From NCBI GenBank assembly GCA_900550335.1, contig URRU01000011.1:1-20124 (forward strand): 20,124 nt of DNA, read 5' to 3'. Below, one piece after another: positions 7,858 through 14,713 of the stretch. The number at the start of each line of letters is the position of its first letter. The stretch's first letter is position 1. The notes beneath the pieces were generated by a model. That model was not told the DNA's origin, searched no databases, and worked only from the letters and a program-made list of their open reading frames with translations. Both the position numbers and the translations under genes were made by a program. Origin of the DNA: an uncultured Clostridium sp. (GTDB taxonomy: Bacteria > Bacillota > Clostridia > Peptostreptococcales > Peptostreptococcaceae).

Positions 7858-8328
7858 TGATAAATAGTGTCTATTTAAAATATCCTATAAAGTATCATTG
7901 TATATTTTAACACTGATATACTTATTTTGCCATCTTATATGCGTTTTTTTATTAAAAATTCATATTTTCTTAATAACATAGATTTATTTTTCTTTTTTTT
8001 AGAATATCTATAAATATACAAATAAATCCATATTATATAGTATATTATTTATACAATATACCTTAATTATATTATCTTATATATAATAATACATATTATA
8101 TATTATCCACAAAACAATCAACATATCCACATGTTATTTTTACTAATATTCCTCTATTTTTTGAGGCTTAATTATTTACTTTACCCAAAATTTCTTTTTT
8201 AAAACATATTTTATCAACATTTTTTATACTTTTATCAACATTTTATCAAGAGATTTATACACATTTTGTTGATAACTTTTAACTTATCAACCATTTATTA
8301 ACAGTTTATCGCTTATTAAGTATATCAT
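7858..8328. other. AT-rich intergenic region between ppx and galU, with DnaA-box cluster
   Basis: This 471-bp stretch contains no credible ORF. The right part (8103-8303) holds the DnaA-box-like motifs listed separately. The middle (about 7980-8102) is nearly all A and T and looks easily melted. The left part (7861-7935) presumably holds the galU promoter: in the minus direction TGT-TAAAAT (7912-7904) forms an extended -10, with a weak TGGCAA -35 (7932-7927) 17 bases upstream. A minor hairpin (cctc/gagg, 8151-8166) is also present. I see no terminator after ppx. Confidence 0.75.
8103..8303. promoter_or_regulatory. Cluster of about nine DnaA-box-like 9-mers
   Basis: Relative to consensus TTATNCACA I see: TTATCCACA 8103-8111 (perfect); ATATCCACA 8123-8131; TTATCAACA 8211-8219; TTATCAACA 8232-8240; TTATCAAGA 8243-8251; TTATACACA 8255-8263 (perfect); TGTTGATAA 8267-8275 (reverse TTATCAACA); TTATCAACC 8284-8292; and TTATTAACA 8295-8303. 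Start-to-start spacings in the right part are 21, 11, 12, 12, 17 and 11 bases, close to whole helical turns. All but one box point the same way. This is the kind of array expected at an origin or a DnaA-titration or regulatory cluster. No dnaA, dnaN or rpmH lies in the window. Confidence 0.72.
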
Positions 8329-9237
8329 TTATAATATACTTGAATACGCAATACCCTCTAGGTTATCATACTCACTTACTACAACCTCTTTTTTTGATAG
8401 ATTGTCCATTATACATATTAAAATTTCTGTTCCAGCAGCTATTATATCTGCCCTTTTAGGTTGTAGTCCGTTTATATGCTTTCTTTCCTCATCAGAACAA
8501 CTAACAAATTTATCCATCATTTTCTGTACTTCTTCTCTAGTTATTACACTTCCATGTACTTTCTCCATAGAATATACTTCTAGATTTTGATTTACAGCAG
8601 AAAGAGATGTTATAGTTCCACCTATTCCACAAACACATTCTATTTCTTTTTCATTAAGATATGATACTATATCTTTTATTTGCTCGTTTATAAACTCCCT
8701 CATATCAGAAAAAGCTGAATCACTATAACCTTCAGATAAGTATTTTTCTGTAAGTCTAAGCGCTCCTATGTTTATACTTACATTTCTTTCTATTCCTTCT
8801 TTATTTCCAAATATAAACTCTGTAGATCCCCCGCCTATATCTATAACTAAAATATCGCCTTCTTTGTCTATTCCATTTGTAACACCAGAAAATCCAAGCT
8901 TAGCTTCTATTTCACCGTCTACAACATTTACATCTATTCCGGCTTCATCCTTAGATCTTTTTATAAACTCACTTCTATTTTTGCTATCTCTAAGTGCAGA
9001 AGTTCCCATGCAATAAATTTTTTCACATCCGTAATCTAAACATTTATCGTGGTATTCTTTTAGTGCATTTATATTTCTTTCCATAGCTTCTTCAGTTATA
9101 AAGCCATTTTCATCGACACCTTGGCCTATTCTAGTAGTATTAACATATTTTTTTCTGTTAGTAAGCTTATTGTCTATTAAATCTGTAGTAAGAAGTCTCA
9201 TAGAATTTGTTCCTATGTCTATAGCACCTATTTTCAA
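8329..9237 (-). CDS. Ppx/GppA-family phosphatase (exopolyphosphatase-like)
   Basis: Members of this ASKHA-fold family remove phosphate from polyphosphate chains (Ppx) and/or convert pppGpp to ppGpp (GppA). The 302-residue product has the N-terminal phosphate-1 motif AIDIGTNSMRLL, GTSALRDSKN near residue 95, the phosphate-2 motif VIDIGGGSTEFIFG near 132, and GIGGTITSLSAV near 205. It has only the two actin-like subdomains and lacks the C-terminal HD-like extension of long E. coli Ppx, a common form in Gram-positives. The start is TTG at 9237 after a GGGGG ribosome site. rqcP is 19 bases upstream and likely shares the transcript. Sequence alone does not decide between the two substrates. Confidence 0.9.
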   Translation of the reverse strand: MKIGAIDIGTNSMRLLTTDLIDNKLTNRKKYVNTTRIGQGVDENGFITEEAMERNINALKEYHDKCLDYGCEKIYCMGTSALRDSKNRSEFIKRSKDEAGIDVNVVDGEIEAKLGFSGVTNGIDKEGDILVIDIGGGSTEFIFGNKEGIERNVSINIGALRLTEKYLSEGYSDSAFSDMREFINEQIKDIVSYLNEKEIECVCGIGGTITSLSAVNQNLEVYSMEKVHGSVITREEVQKMMDKFVSCSDEERKHINGLQPKRADIIAAGTEILICIMDNLSKKEVVVSEYDNLEGIAYSSIL

Positions 9238-9256
9238 TTTTCTTCCCCCTTACAAA

Positions 9257-9499
9257 TTAATTAATCTGCTCGTAAAGCTCTTTAGCATCATTCTTTAAAA
9301 CATGTTCTCTTATTTCATTTATTTTAAATTTCATTACCTTTTCGCCAAATGTTATTTCTAATTCATCTCCTATATTTACTTCACTAGATGATTTAGCTAC
9401 TTTTCCATTTATTTTAACTATTCCTTTATCACAGGCTTCTTTAGCTACTGTTCTTCTTTTTATTATTCTAGAAACTTTAAGAAATTTGTCTAATCTCAT
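9257..9499 (-). CDS. rqcP: S4-domain RNA-binding protein RqcP (YabO)
   Basis: An 80-residue single S4 RNA-binding domain (MRLDKFLKVSRIIKRR, then AKEACDKGIVKINGKV near residues 20-35). YabO/RqcP works with RqcH on obstructed 50S subunits carrying peptidyl-tRNA, helping add the C-terminal alanine tails that mark stalled nascent chains. Size, fold and neighbourhood all fit: in Firmicutes yabO lies downstream of mazG (yabN) and hup, as here. The ATG follows a GGAG site. In spore-formers yabP and yabQ usually come next; here a Ppx/GppA gene follows instead. A heat-shock protein 15-like S4 protein is the alternative name for the same general family. Confidence 0.9.
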   Translation of the reverse strand: MRLDKFLKVSRIIKRRTVAKEACDKGIVKINGKVAKSSSEVNIGDELEITFGEKVMKFKINEIREHVLKNDAKELYEQIN

Positions 9500-9543
9500 T
9501 TTATCAATCTCCTCGTCTATATAAATTTAAATACGATACTACT

Positions 9544-9572
9544 TGTATAGCATTTAATAATTTAAAAATCAA
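9544..9572 (-). promoter_or_regulatory. Promoter candidate for rqcP-ppx
   Basis: In the minus direction a -35 TTGATT (9572-9567), a 17-base spacer and a -10 TATACA (9549-9544), with TGC directly before the -10 as an extended element. It sits between the hup terminator and the rqcP ATG, about 45 bases before the start codon, and would give rqcP and ppx their own transcript. Confidence 0.6.
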
Positions 9573-9592
9573 TTTGTTTTTTATTTTTCCGT

Positions 9593-9641
9593 ATACGCAA
9601 AAAGTGCAGCAGAAGCTGCACTTTCTATTATAATTGCGTAT
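9593..9641 (-). terminator. Rho-independent terminator after hup
   Basis: A perfect 10-bp stem (aaagtgcagc 9601-9610 with gctgcacttt 9615-9624) and an agaa tetraloop, followed in the minus direction by TTTTTGCG. An outer 8-bp stem (atacgcaa 9593-9600 with ttgcgtat 9634-9641) could close around the hairpin; its upstream arm begins just after the hup stop codon. The inner hairpin alone is a clear terminator. Confidence 0.88.
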
Positions 9642-9643
9642 TA

Positions 9644-9922
9644 TTATGCATTAACTTTATCTTTTAATCCTTTTCCAGCTTTGAATACTGGAGCTTTAGA
9701 AGCTGGTATATCTATAACTTCTTCTGGGTTTCTTGGGTTTCTTCCCTGTCTAGCGGCTCTATCTCTAGTTTCGAAAGTTCCGAATCCTACTAACTGTACT
9801 TTTTCCCCTGAAACTAATGCTTCTTCAACAGATTCCATAAAAGCATTTAATGCTGCTTCTGCTTCCTTTTTAGTTAACTCACTTTTTTCTGCCATTTTTG
9901 ATACTAATTCAGCTTTATTCAC
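9644..9922 (-). CDS. hup: HU-family histone-like DNA-binding protein
   Basis: HU is a small dimeric nucleoid protein that bends and compacts DNA and assists replication, repair and recombination. The 92-residue product has the N-terminal helical dimerisation part (MNKAELVSKMAEKSELTKKE), the VQLVGFGTFETRDRAARQGR region and the beta-arm tip RNPRNPEEVIDIPASKAPVF with its intercalating proline context, ending in FKAGKGLKDKV. The start is GTG at 9922, after a strong TTAGGAGGT site seven bases upstream. It is flanked by its own promoter (10033-10061) and a strong terminator, so it is probably an independent, highly expressed gene placed between mazG and rqcP. All features are typical. Confidence 0.97.
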   Translation of the reverse strand: MNKAELVSKMAEKSELTKKEAEAALNAFMESVEEALVSGEKVQLVGFGTFETRDRAARQGRNPRNPEEVIDIPASKAPVFKAGKGLKDKVNA

Positions 9923-10032
9923 AGTATCTACCTCCTAAGTTTATTTATATATTCATCGTTCTCCTAGTATCTTAATTATATTCCTTCTAGGATTCGATTT
10001 TTATACTACCTCAAATCAAAGGCTATTCTATA

Positions 10033-10061
10033 ATAATAACGTAGCTACCTTGTAATTGCAA
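10033..10061 (-). promoter_or_regulatory. Sigma-A promoter of hup
   Basis: In the minus direction a -35 TTGCAA (10061-10056), a 17-base spacer and a -10 TATTAT (10038-10033). The predicted start near 10026 gives a leader of roughly 100 bases. That leader contains a small tcctag/ctagga inverted repeat (9962-9967 with 9987-9992) upstream of the hup ribosome site. Confidence 0.65.
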
Positions 10062-10147
10062 TAGATAGACGCTTTATTAATCTATTTTTTTATAATTATT
10101 TGTTGGTAGATTATTATAAATCTACTTTATTTTTACTTTTTATTGTA

Positions 10148-11746
10148 TTATCTTTCTAATTCCTTTGCCTGATCCCAAAACTTATCCATTTCTTCAAGAG
10201 ACATTTCATCAAAAGTCTTACCAGATTCTATTATTTTTTCCTCTACAAATCCAAATCTATTAACAAATTTATCAGTTGTAGTATTTAAAGCCTCTGTTGT
10301 ATCGACATCAAGGAATCTTGCAAGATTAACTATTGAGAATAATAAATCTCCCAATTCTTCCTTTATGTATTGTATCTTTATTCTATGGTATTCGTCAAGC
10401 AATTCGGCATTTTCTTCTCTGATTTTTTCTAAAACATACTCTTTATTTTCTATATCGTCAACTGAATTTATACATTCTGATATTTCTTTAAGCTTTTCAG
10501 GGTATTCATCTGCAACAAATCCTTCAAAATCAAGTTCATACGCTTCTCTTACTTCTTCGTATTCCTCTTCAACCTTAGAAAATACATCGTATATATCATC
10601 CCAATCAAAGCCAACTAAGGCAGCTTTATGCTGTACTTTTTCAGCTTTCATCAATGCTGGAAGGTAAACAGGTATTCTTTTTATTCCCTCTGTAATTGTA
10701 CTTTCGCCTTTTTCTTTTTTCTTTATTTCTTCCCAAGTTTTTTCAAACTCTTCTCTATTTATATTTGCATCACCAAATATATGCGGATGTCTTGTTATAA
10801 GCTTAGTACAGATTCCATTAGCAACTTCGCCTAGGTCAAACATTCCCTCTTCCTTACCAATCTGACAGTGGAATATTACCTGAAGAAGTACATCACCTAA
10901 TTCTTCTATCATCTCATCTATATCGTCATTTTCGATTGCATTATAAAGTTCATAAGCTTCTTCAATAACAGAATTCTTTAGAGATTCATGAGTCTGTTTC
11001 TTATCCCAATCACATCCATCTGGAGCTCTTAATTTGTCCATTATAAGCTCTAAATCGTGAACTGTATTATATTTTTTATTTTCTACCTTAGGAACATAAA
11101 GGCTTGTTAAGTAATCAAATTCATTTTCAGCCCAGTCTAACTCACAAAGTCTAACTTTTTTAATGAATTCTTCTCCCTTTATTCCAGCTCCTCTTACAAT
11201 ATAAACCTCTTGTTCATCGTCGTATCTATCCATGAGATATAGCTTAACTTCTGAAGCTATAAACTCATCGTATACCTGAGTAACTATTAGATTTATGTCA
11301 GTATCTATATAAGATGTCTGCATTTCAAATGCATCTACTAATCTAAATCCGTTTGAAGGGTCAAATGCTAAGGCTTCAAACATAGCATCTACAAAACTCA
11401 TTGAAGCCACAACATCTACATCTATATTATTTTCTTTAGCTAATTTTTCAATCATATCTACTGTCTTTTCAGCAACTCTAGGATGCCCTGGGACAGCATA
11501 TACTACATCTTCACCTTTACCTTCTTCAACTATAAACTCTGATATTTTTCTATATACATCGTCAAAATCGTCGTTTTCATTGTAAAAATGGTCTAGTGAT
11601 TCAAATTTTGTTAATTTTTCAAGGTCTTTTACTACAGGATGTTTCTCTGTTCTTAAAAATACTTTTTTAGAATTTTTAAGAGCTTCTATTGCACCATAAC
11701 TTATTAAAGATAAATCTCCAGGCCCTAAACCAACTATCTTTATCAT
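10148..11746 (-). CDS. mazG: MazG-type nucleoside triphosphate pyrophosphohydrolase fused to a tetrapyrrole-methylase-like domain (YabN)
   Basis: A 532-residue fusion typical of Firmicutes YabN. The N-terminal part (about 1-220) is a SAM-dependent tetrapyrrole-methylase fold, starting MIKIVGLGPGDLSLISYGA with VYAVPGHPRVAEKTVDMIE further on. The first MazG domain (about 235-335) carries LRAPDGCDWDKKQTHESL and the metal-binding EEAYEL...EMIEELGDVLLQVIFH motif. The second MazG domain has IKEELGDLLFSIVNLARFLD near 475-495. An acidic insertion of about 60 residues (about 400-460, DEYPEKLKEISECINS) precedes that last motif and makes the linker longer. MazG removes pyrophosphate from non-canonical or excess NTPs; the role of the methylase-like part is unclear. 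The ATG has a GGGTGG site. The flippase gene is 32 bases upstream and probably shares the transcript. Confidence 0.95.
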   Translation of the reverse strand: MIKIVGLGPGDLSLISYGAIEALKNSKKVFLRTEKHPVVKDLEKLTKFESLDHFYNENDDFDDVYRKISEFIVEEGKGEDVVYAVPGHPRVAEKTVDMIEKLAKENNIDVDVVASMSFVDAMFEALAFDPSNGFRLVDAFEMQTSYIDTDINLIVTQVYDEFIASEVKLYLMDRYDDEQEVYIVRGAGIKGEEFIKKVRLCELDWAENEFDYLTSLYVPKVENKKYNTVHDLELIMDKLRAPDGCDWDKKQTHESLKNSVIEEAYELYNAIENDDIDEMIEELGDVLLQVIFHCQIGKEEGMFDLGEVANGICTKLITRHPHIFGDANINREEFEKTWEEIKKKEKGESTITEGIKRIPVYLPALMKAEKVQHKAALVGFDWDDIYDVFSKVEEEYEEVREAYELDFEGFVADEYPEKLKEISECINSVDDIENKEYVLEKIREENAELLDEYHRIKIQYIKEELGDLLFSIVNLARFLDVDTTEALNTTTDKFVNRFGFVEEKIIESGKTFDEMSLEEMDKFWDQAKELER

Positions 11747-11778
11747 AATCTACCACCCTTTATAAATTTATAATCGTT

Positions 11779-13392
11779 TTATTTTATAAGTCTAACTTTT
11801 TTAAGTAATTTATATATTTTATCGCCTTTAGGCATAGTTTTTATTTCTTCCTCTGTTATTGCCCCAATTCCTAAAAGAACTACAACATATACTACAGCAC
11901 CTACTATTATAGATAATAGTGTAGCTATTGTATTTCCTAACATTGGAGATGTTACAAAGTATGCTAACTTAACAGCTGCAAACATTGATATAACAGTTAT
12001 TAAAGGTTTTATTATGAATTCTCTCTTAGAGAATTTTACGCCCATTGCTTTTTTAACGAAAGCTATATTTATTATAGCTGCAACTGTATATGCAGTTACT
12101 GTACCTATTGCAGATCCAAGTACGTTTATTGAAGGTATTGCAGTTAATGTATAACTTATAGTTATTTTAAATGTCATACCAACTATTAAAGCTATAACTG
12201 GAACTATAGCTTTACCCATTCCCTGAAGTATTCCTGTTAATGTCTGTATTAATCCAAGGAATATTACACAAGGAGTAAGTGTAAATAGTATTGTACCTAC
12301 TGTTGCAGGCTCTGCTGGGAATAATAATTTCATTATTGGTCCAGCAAGTGAAGCCATACCAAATGCACATGGTAATACTATTATTAAAGTAACTTTTACA
12401 GCACTTAGTGTATCTTTTCTAGCTTTTTCCTTGTTTCCTAATGCATAAGCCTGAGATATAGATGGAACTAAACTCATACTCATAGCAGTAGTTATAACTG
12501 CTGGAAGGTTTATTATAGACATAGCCATACCTGTAAGCTGACCAAACATAGAGTTTGCTTCTTTTAGGCTATATCCAGCAACAATTAATCTTCTTATAAC
12601 TATACCGTTGTCTACCATATTTACAAGTGGCATAACTGATGCCCCTATAGTTATTGGAATTGCAACAGCTAATAAGTTTTTAAATATTCTACTAAAGCTT
12701 TCTTCTTCAAATCTTTTACTTTTTTCTAATCTTTCTCTTCTGTCTTTAGCACCTCTTGCAAATGCAGCAAGTAAGTAAATTATTGATGCTAAAGCCCCTA
12801 TAGCTGCCCCAGATATTGCACCTGCTGCCCCCATAGTTGGCCCAGCTGATTTCATAAGCATATAAGCTAGTCCTAAACCTAGAACAACTCTAAATATCTG
12901 TTCTACTATCTGAGATATGGCAATCTTAGTCATATCTTTCTGACCCTGGAAATATCCTCTATACGCTGACATAAGAGGTACTATTATTAAGGCTGGAGCT
13001 ATGGCTCTCATTGAATTTAGTGCGTCTGGATTTTTTATAAATTTAGTAACTATCCATTCCGCGCCGAAGAAGAATATACAGAACGAAATTATACCAGTTA
13101 TGAAAAGCACCTTGCTAGATACCTTAAATACCTTGTTCGCTCCTCTTTCATCTCCTATCGCTAACTTTTCAGAAACTAGTTTAGCAACCGCAGTTGGGAA
13201 CCCTGCTGTAGCTAGCGTTAAAAATAATGTATATACTGGATAGGCAGACTGATAATACCCCATCCCTGTCGATCCTATCATATTTCCTAGAGGTATTCTG
13301 AAGAATGCACCGATTATTTTAACGGCAACACCAGCTATCCCTAGAATAAGTGCTCCTTTCAAGAAAGAGTCTTTAGTTTTATCTTTACTCAT
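11779..13392 (-). CDS. SpoVB/MurJ-like polysaccharide (lipid II-type) flippase
   Basis: A 537-residue multi-pass protein of the MOP exporter superfamily (polysaccharide biosynthesis/MVF type), with about 14 hydrophobic helices. The N-terminus (FLKGALILGIAGVAVKIIGAF, then RIPLGNMIGSTGMGYYQSAYPVY) and the central YRGYFQGQKDMTKIAISQIVEQ are typical of SpoVB/YabM and related flippases that move undecaprenyl-linked cell-wall precursors across the membrane. In spore-formers the yabM-position protein directly upstream of mazG is often called SpoVB. Here the other sporulation neighbours are missing, so a vegetative cell-wall or surface-polysaccharide role is more likely (inference). The ATG follows GGAGG. 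A promoter lies at 13429-13458 and mazG follows after 32 bases. Confidence 0.9.
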   Translation of the reverse strand: MSKDKTKDSFLKGALILGIAGVAVKIIGAFFRIPLGNMIGSTGMGYYQSAYPVYTLFLTLATAGFPTAVAKLVSEKLAIGDERGANKVFKVSSKVLFITGIISFCIFFFGAEWIVTKFIKNPDALNSMRAIAPALIIVPLMSAYRGYFQGQKDMTKIAISQIVEQIFRVVLGLGLAYMLMKSAGPTMGAAGAISGAAIGALASIIYLLAAFARGAKDRRERLEKSKRFEEESFSRIFKNLLAVAIPITIGASVMPLVNMVDNGIVIRRLIVAGYSLKEANSMFGQLTGMAMSIINLPAVITTAMSMSLVPSISQAYALGNKEKARKDTLSAVKVTLIIVLPCAFGMASLAGPIMKLLFPAEPATVGTILFTLTPCVIFLGLIQTLTGILQGMGKAIVPVIALIVGMTFKITISYTLTAIPSINVLGSAIGTVTAYTVAAIINIAFVKKAMGVKFSKREFIIKPLITVISMFAAVKLAYFVTSPMLGNTIATLLSIIVGAVVYVVVLLGIGAITEEEIKTMPKGDKIYKLLKKVRLIK

Positions 13393-13428
13393 AATTTTCC
13401 TCCATCTTTATTTTATATAACAGATTTT

Positions 13429-13458
13429 ACTATACCATATTTCAAGTTAAATATTCAA
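13429..13458 (-). promoter_or_regulatory. Promoter of the flippase-mazG operon
   Basis: In the minus direction a -35 TTGAAT (13458-13453), an 18-base spacer and a -10 TATAGT (13434-13429), with TGG immediately before the -10 as an extended element. It lies between the prsA terminator and the flippase ATG, about 37 bases before the start codon. Confidence 0.68.
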
Positions 13459-13530
13459 GTTTACGCATTAATTTCTTTGAATTTCTAACGTTCTCAGAGT
13501 TTTCTAAAACATTTTTTATTTAATTTTTTA

Positions 13531-13579
13531 CAAAAAAATAAACTGTTTTCTCAATTTTTTTATCAAGAAAACAGTTTAT
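13531..13579 (-). terminator. Rho-independent terminator after prsA
   Basis: A 14-bp stem (ataaactgttttct 13538-13551 with agaaaacagtttat 13566-13579) encloses a 14-base A/T-rich loop. In the minus direction it is followed by TTTTTTTG. It starts 36 bases after the prsA stop and closes the mfd-prsA unit. Confidence 0.9.
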
Positions 13580-13614
13580 ATTGTGTTTTAAAAAATTATT
13601 CTTCTTAAATTATA

Positions 13615-14628
13615 TTATTTTTCTACAAATTCTGCAGATTCTATTACTTTATCAAATTTTTCTATTTTAGCTTTTTTCTGAAGTGCTGCTATTTTTTCAC
13701 CATATTTATTTTTTATTATCTCTTCTTTTATACCTTCTTTAGCTTCTTCAAAGCTAGTAGTTTCTTTTATTCTATCTGTTACCTTTATTATATGGTATCC
13801 AAAATCAGTTTTTACAAGGTCTGATATTTCTCCTGGCTCCATACCAAATGCCGCTGCTTCAAACTCTGGAACCATCATACCTTTTCCAAATGCTCCTAAA
13901 GCTCCACCCTGTGCAGCACTACCTGGGTCATCAGAATATTTTTTAGCAAGTTCTGCAAAATCTCCACCAGCTTTTACTTCTTTTAAAACTTTTTCAGCCT
14001 TAGCTTTAGCTTTTTTCTGGTCTGCTTCTGGAAGAGGTTTATTCTGGTCATCCGTAGTTTTTATAAGTATGTGAGATGCTTCAACTTCATCTTTTTTGTA
14101 CTCGTCTATATGTTCATCATAGTATTTTTTCATTTCAGTATCTGTAACTTTTTCTTCTTTATAGAATTTTTCCTGAGATTTCTGTATTAATAAACTTAAT
14201 TTAGCCTGTTCTTTTAAGAATTCATCAGTTACACCTAGCTCTTCAGCTGCTCCTTTTAAATCTTCATTTGAATTAACAAAAGTTTTTAAATCGTTATAAG
14301 AAGCCTGTATTTCTTTATCTGTTGGCTTTAATCCTTCTTTTTCTGCATCCTGAGCTAGAACTTCTGCATTTATCATCTGATCTAGTACTAATCTTTTATA
14401 TTTATCTTTGTATGAAACTCCTGTCTGGTCTTTTTCTTCCCACTTATCAGCTCCACCTATATTAGATTCAACAGAATCTTTGTTCATTTTTAGCATGAAT
14501 TCATACTGACCTAAAGTTATTTTTTTCCCATTTACATCTGCAACAGCTTCATTTAAGTCTTTCTGCTTACAAGCAACTAAAGATAAACTCATTAGCCCTG
14601 CAAGTACAACCGTCATCAATTTTTTCAA
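13615..14628 (-). CDS. prsA: PrsA-type parvulin peptidyl-prolyl isomerase lipoprotein
   Basis: An extracytoplasmic foldase anchored by lipid to the outer face of the membrane, helping secreted and envelope proteins fold. The 337-residue product has a lipoprotein signal peptide with lipobox LVAC, the acylated cysteine being C20. A SurA/PrsA-like helical region (about 25-180) follows, then a parvulin domain (about 183-290) containing [40 protein letters not shown] and [14 protein letters not shown] charged C-terminal helical tail follows. The start is TTG at 14628 with an AGGGGTG site five bases upstream; the leader peptide [20 protein letters not shown] is complete from there. mfd is 85 bases upstream, a placement that fits Clostridioides relatives. 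Parvulin folding activity is inferred from the family. Confidence 0.95.
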   Translation of the reverse strand: MKKLMTVVLAGLMSLSLVACKQKDLNEAVADVNGKKITLGQYEFMLKMNKDSVESNIGGADKWEEKDQTGVSYKDKYKRLVLDQMINAEVLAQDAEKEGLKPTDKEIQASYNDLKTFVNSNEDLKGAAEELGVTDEFLKEQAKLSLLIQKSQEKFYKEEKVTDTEMKKYYDEHIDEYKKDEVEASHILIKTTDDQNKPLPEADQKKAKAKAEKVLKEVKAGGDFAELAKKYSDDPGSAAQGGALGAFGKGMMVPEFEAAAFGMEPGEISDLVKTDFGYHIIKVTDRIKETTSFEEAKEGIKEEIIKNKYGEKIAALQKKAKIEKFDKVIESAEFVEK

Positions 14629-14713
14629 ATCGACACCCCTTTTCTAATTTAATTTTAGTTAATCATCATACATCTATATCTTATCATGTAGTGATTTTTA
14701 TTGCTACTTATCT

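Noticed and set aside
8211..8303. CRISPR-like or iteron-plasmid array
   Set aside because: The repeated unit is only a 9-mer with DnaA-box consensus, there are no uniform spacers, and no cas or plasmid replication gene is nearby.
7858..8328. Calling the DnaA-box region the chromosomal oriC
   Set aside because: dnaA, dnaN, rpmH or gidA/gidB are not adjacent, all genes on both sides point the same way with no skew switch visible, and no clear DnaA-trio element is seen. A regulatory or titration cluster is the more careful reading.
9962..9992. Riboswitch or ribosomal-protein-style leader in the hup 5' region
   Set aside because: Only a six-pair tcctag/ctagga inverted repeat is present. I recognise no riboswitch core or T-box sequence in the roughly 100-base leader.
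10106..10125. gtagatt/aatctac hairpin after mazG as a terminator
   Set aside because: The stem is only seven AT-rich pairs. In the minus direction it is followed by CAACAAAT and then A-rich sequence, with no T-run. A T-rich tract lies only on the opposite side, where no gene would need it.
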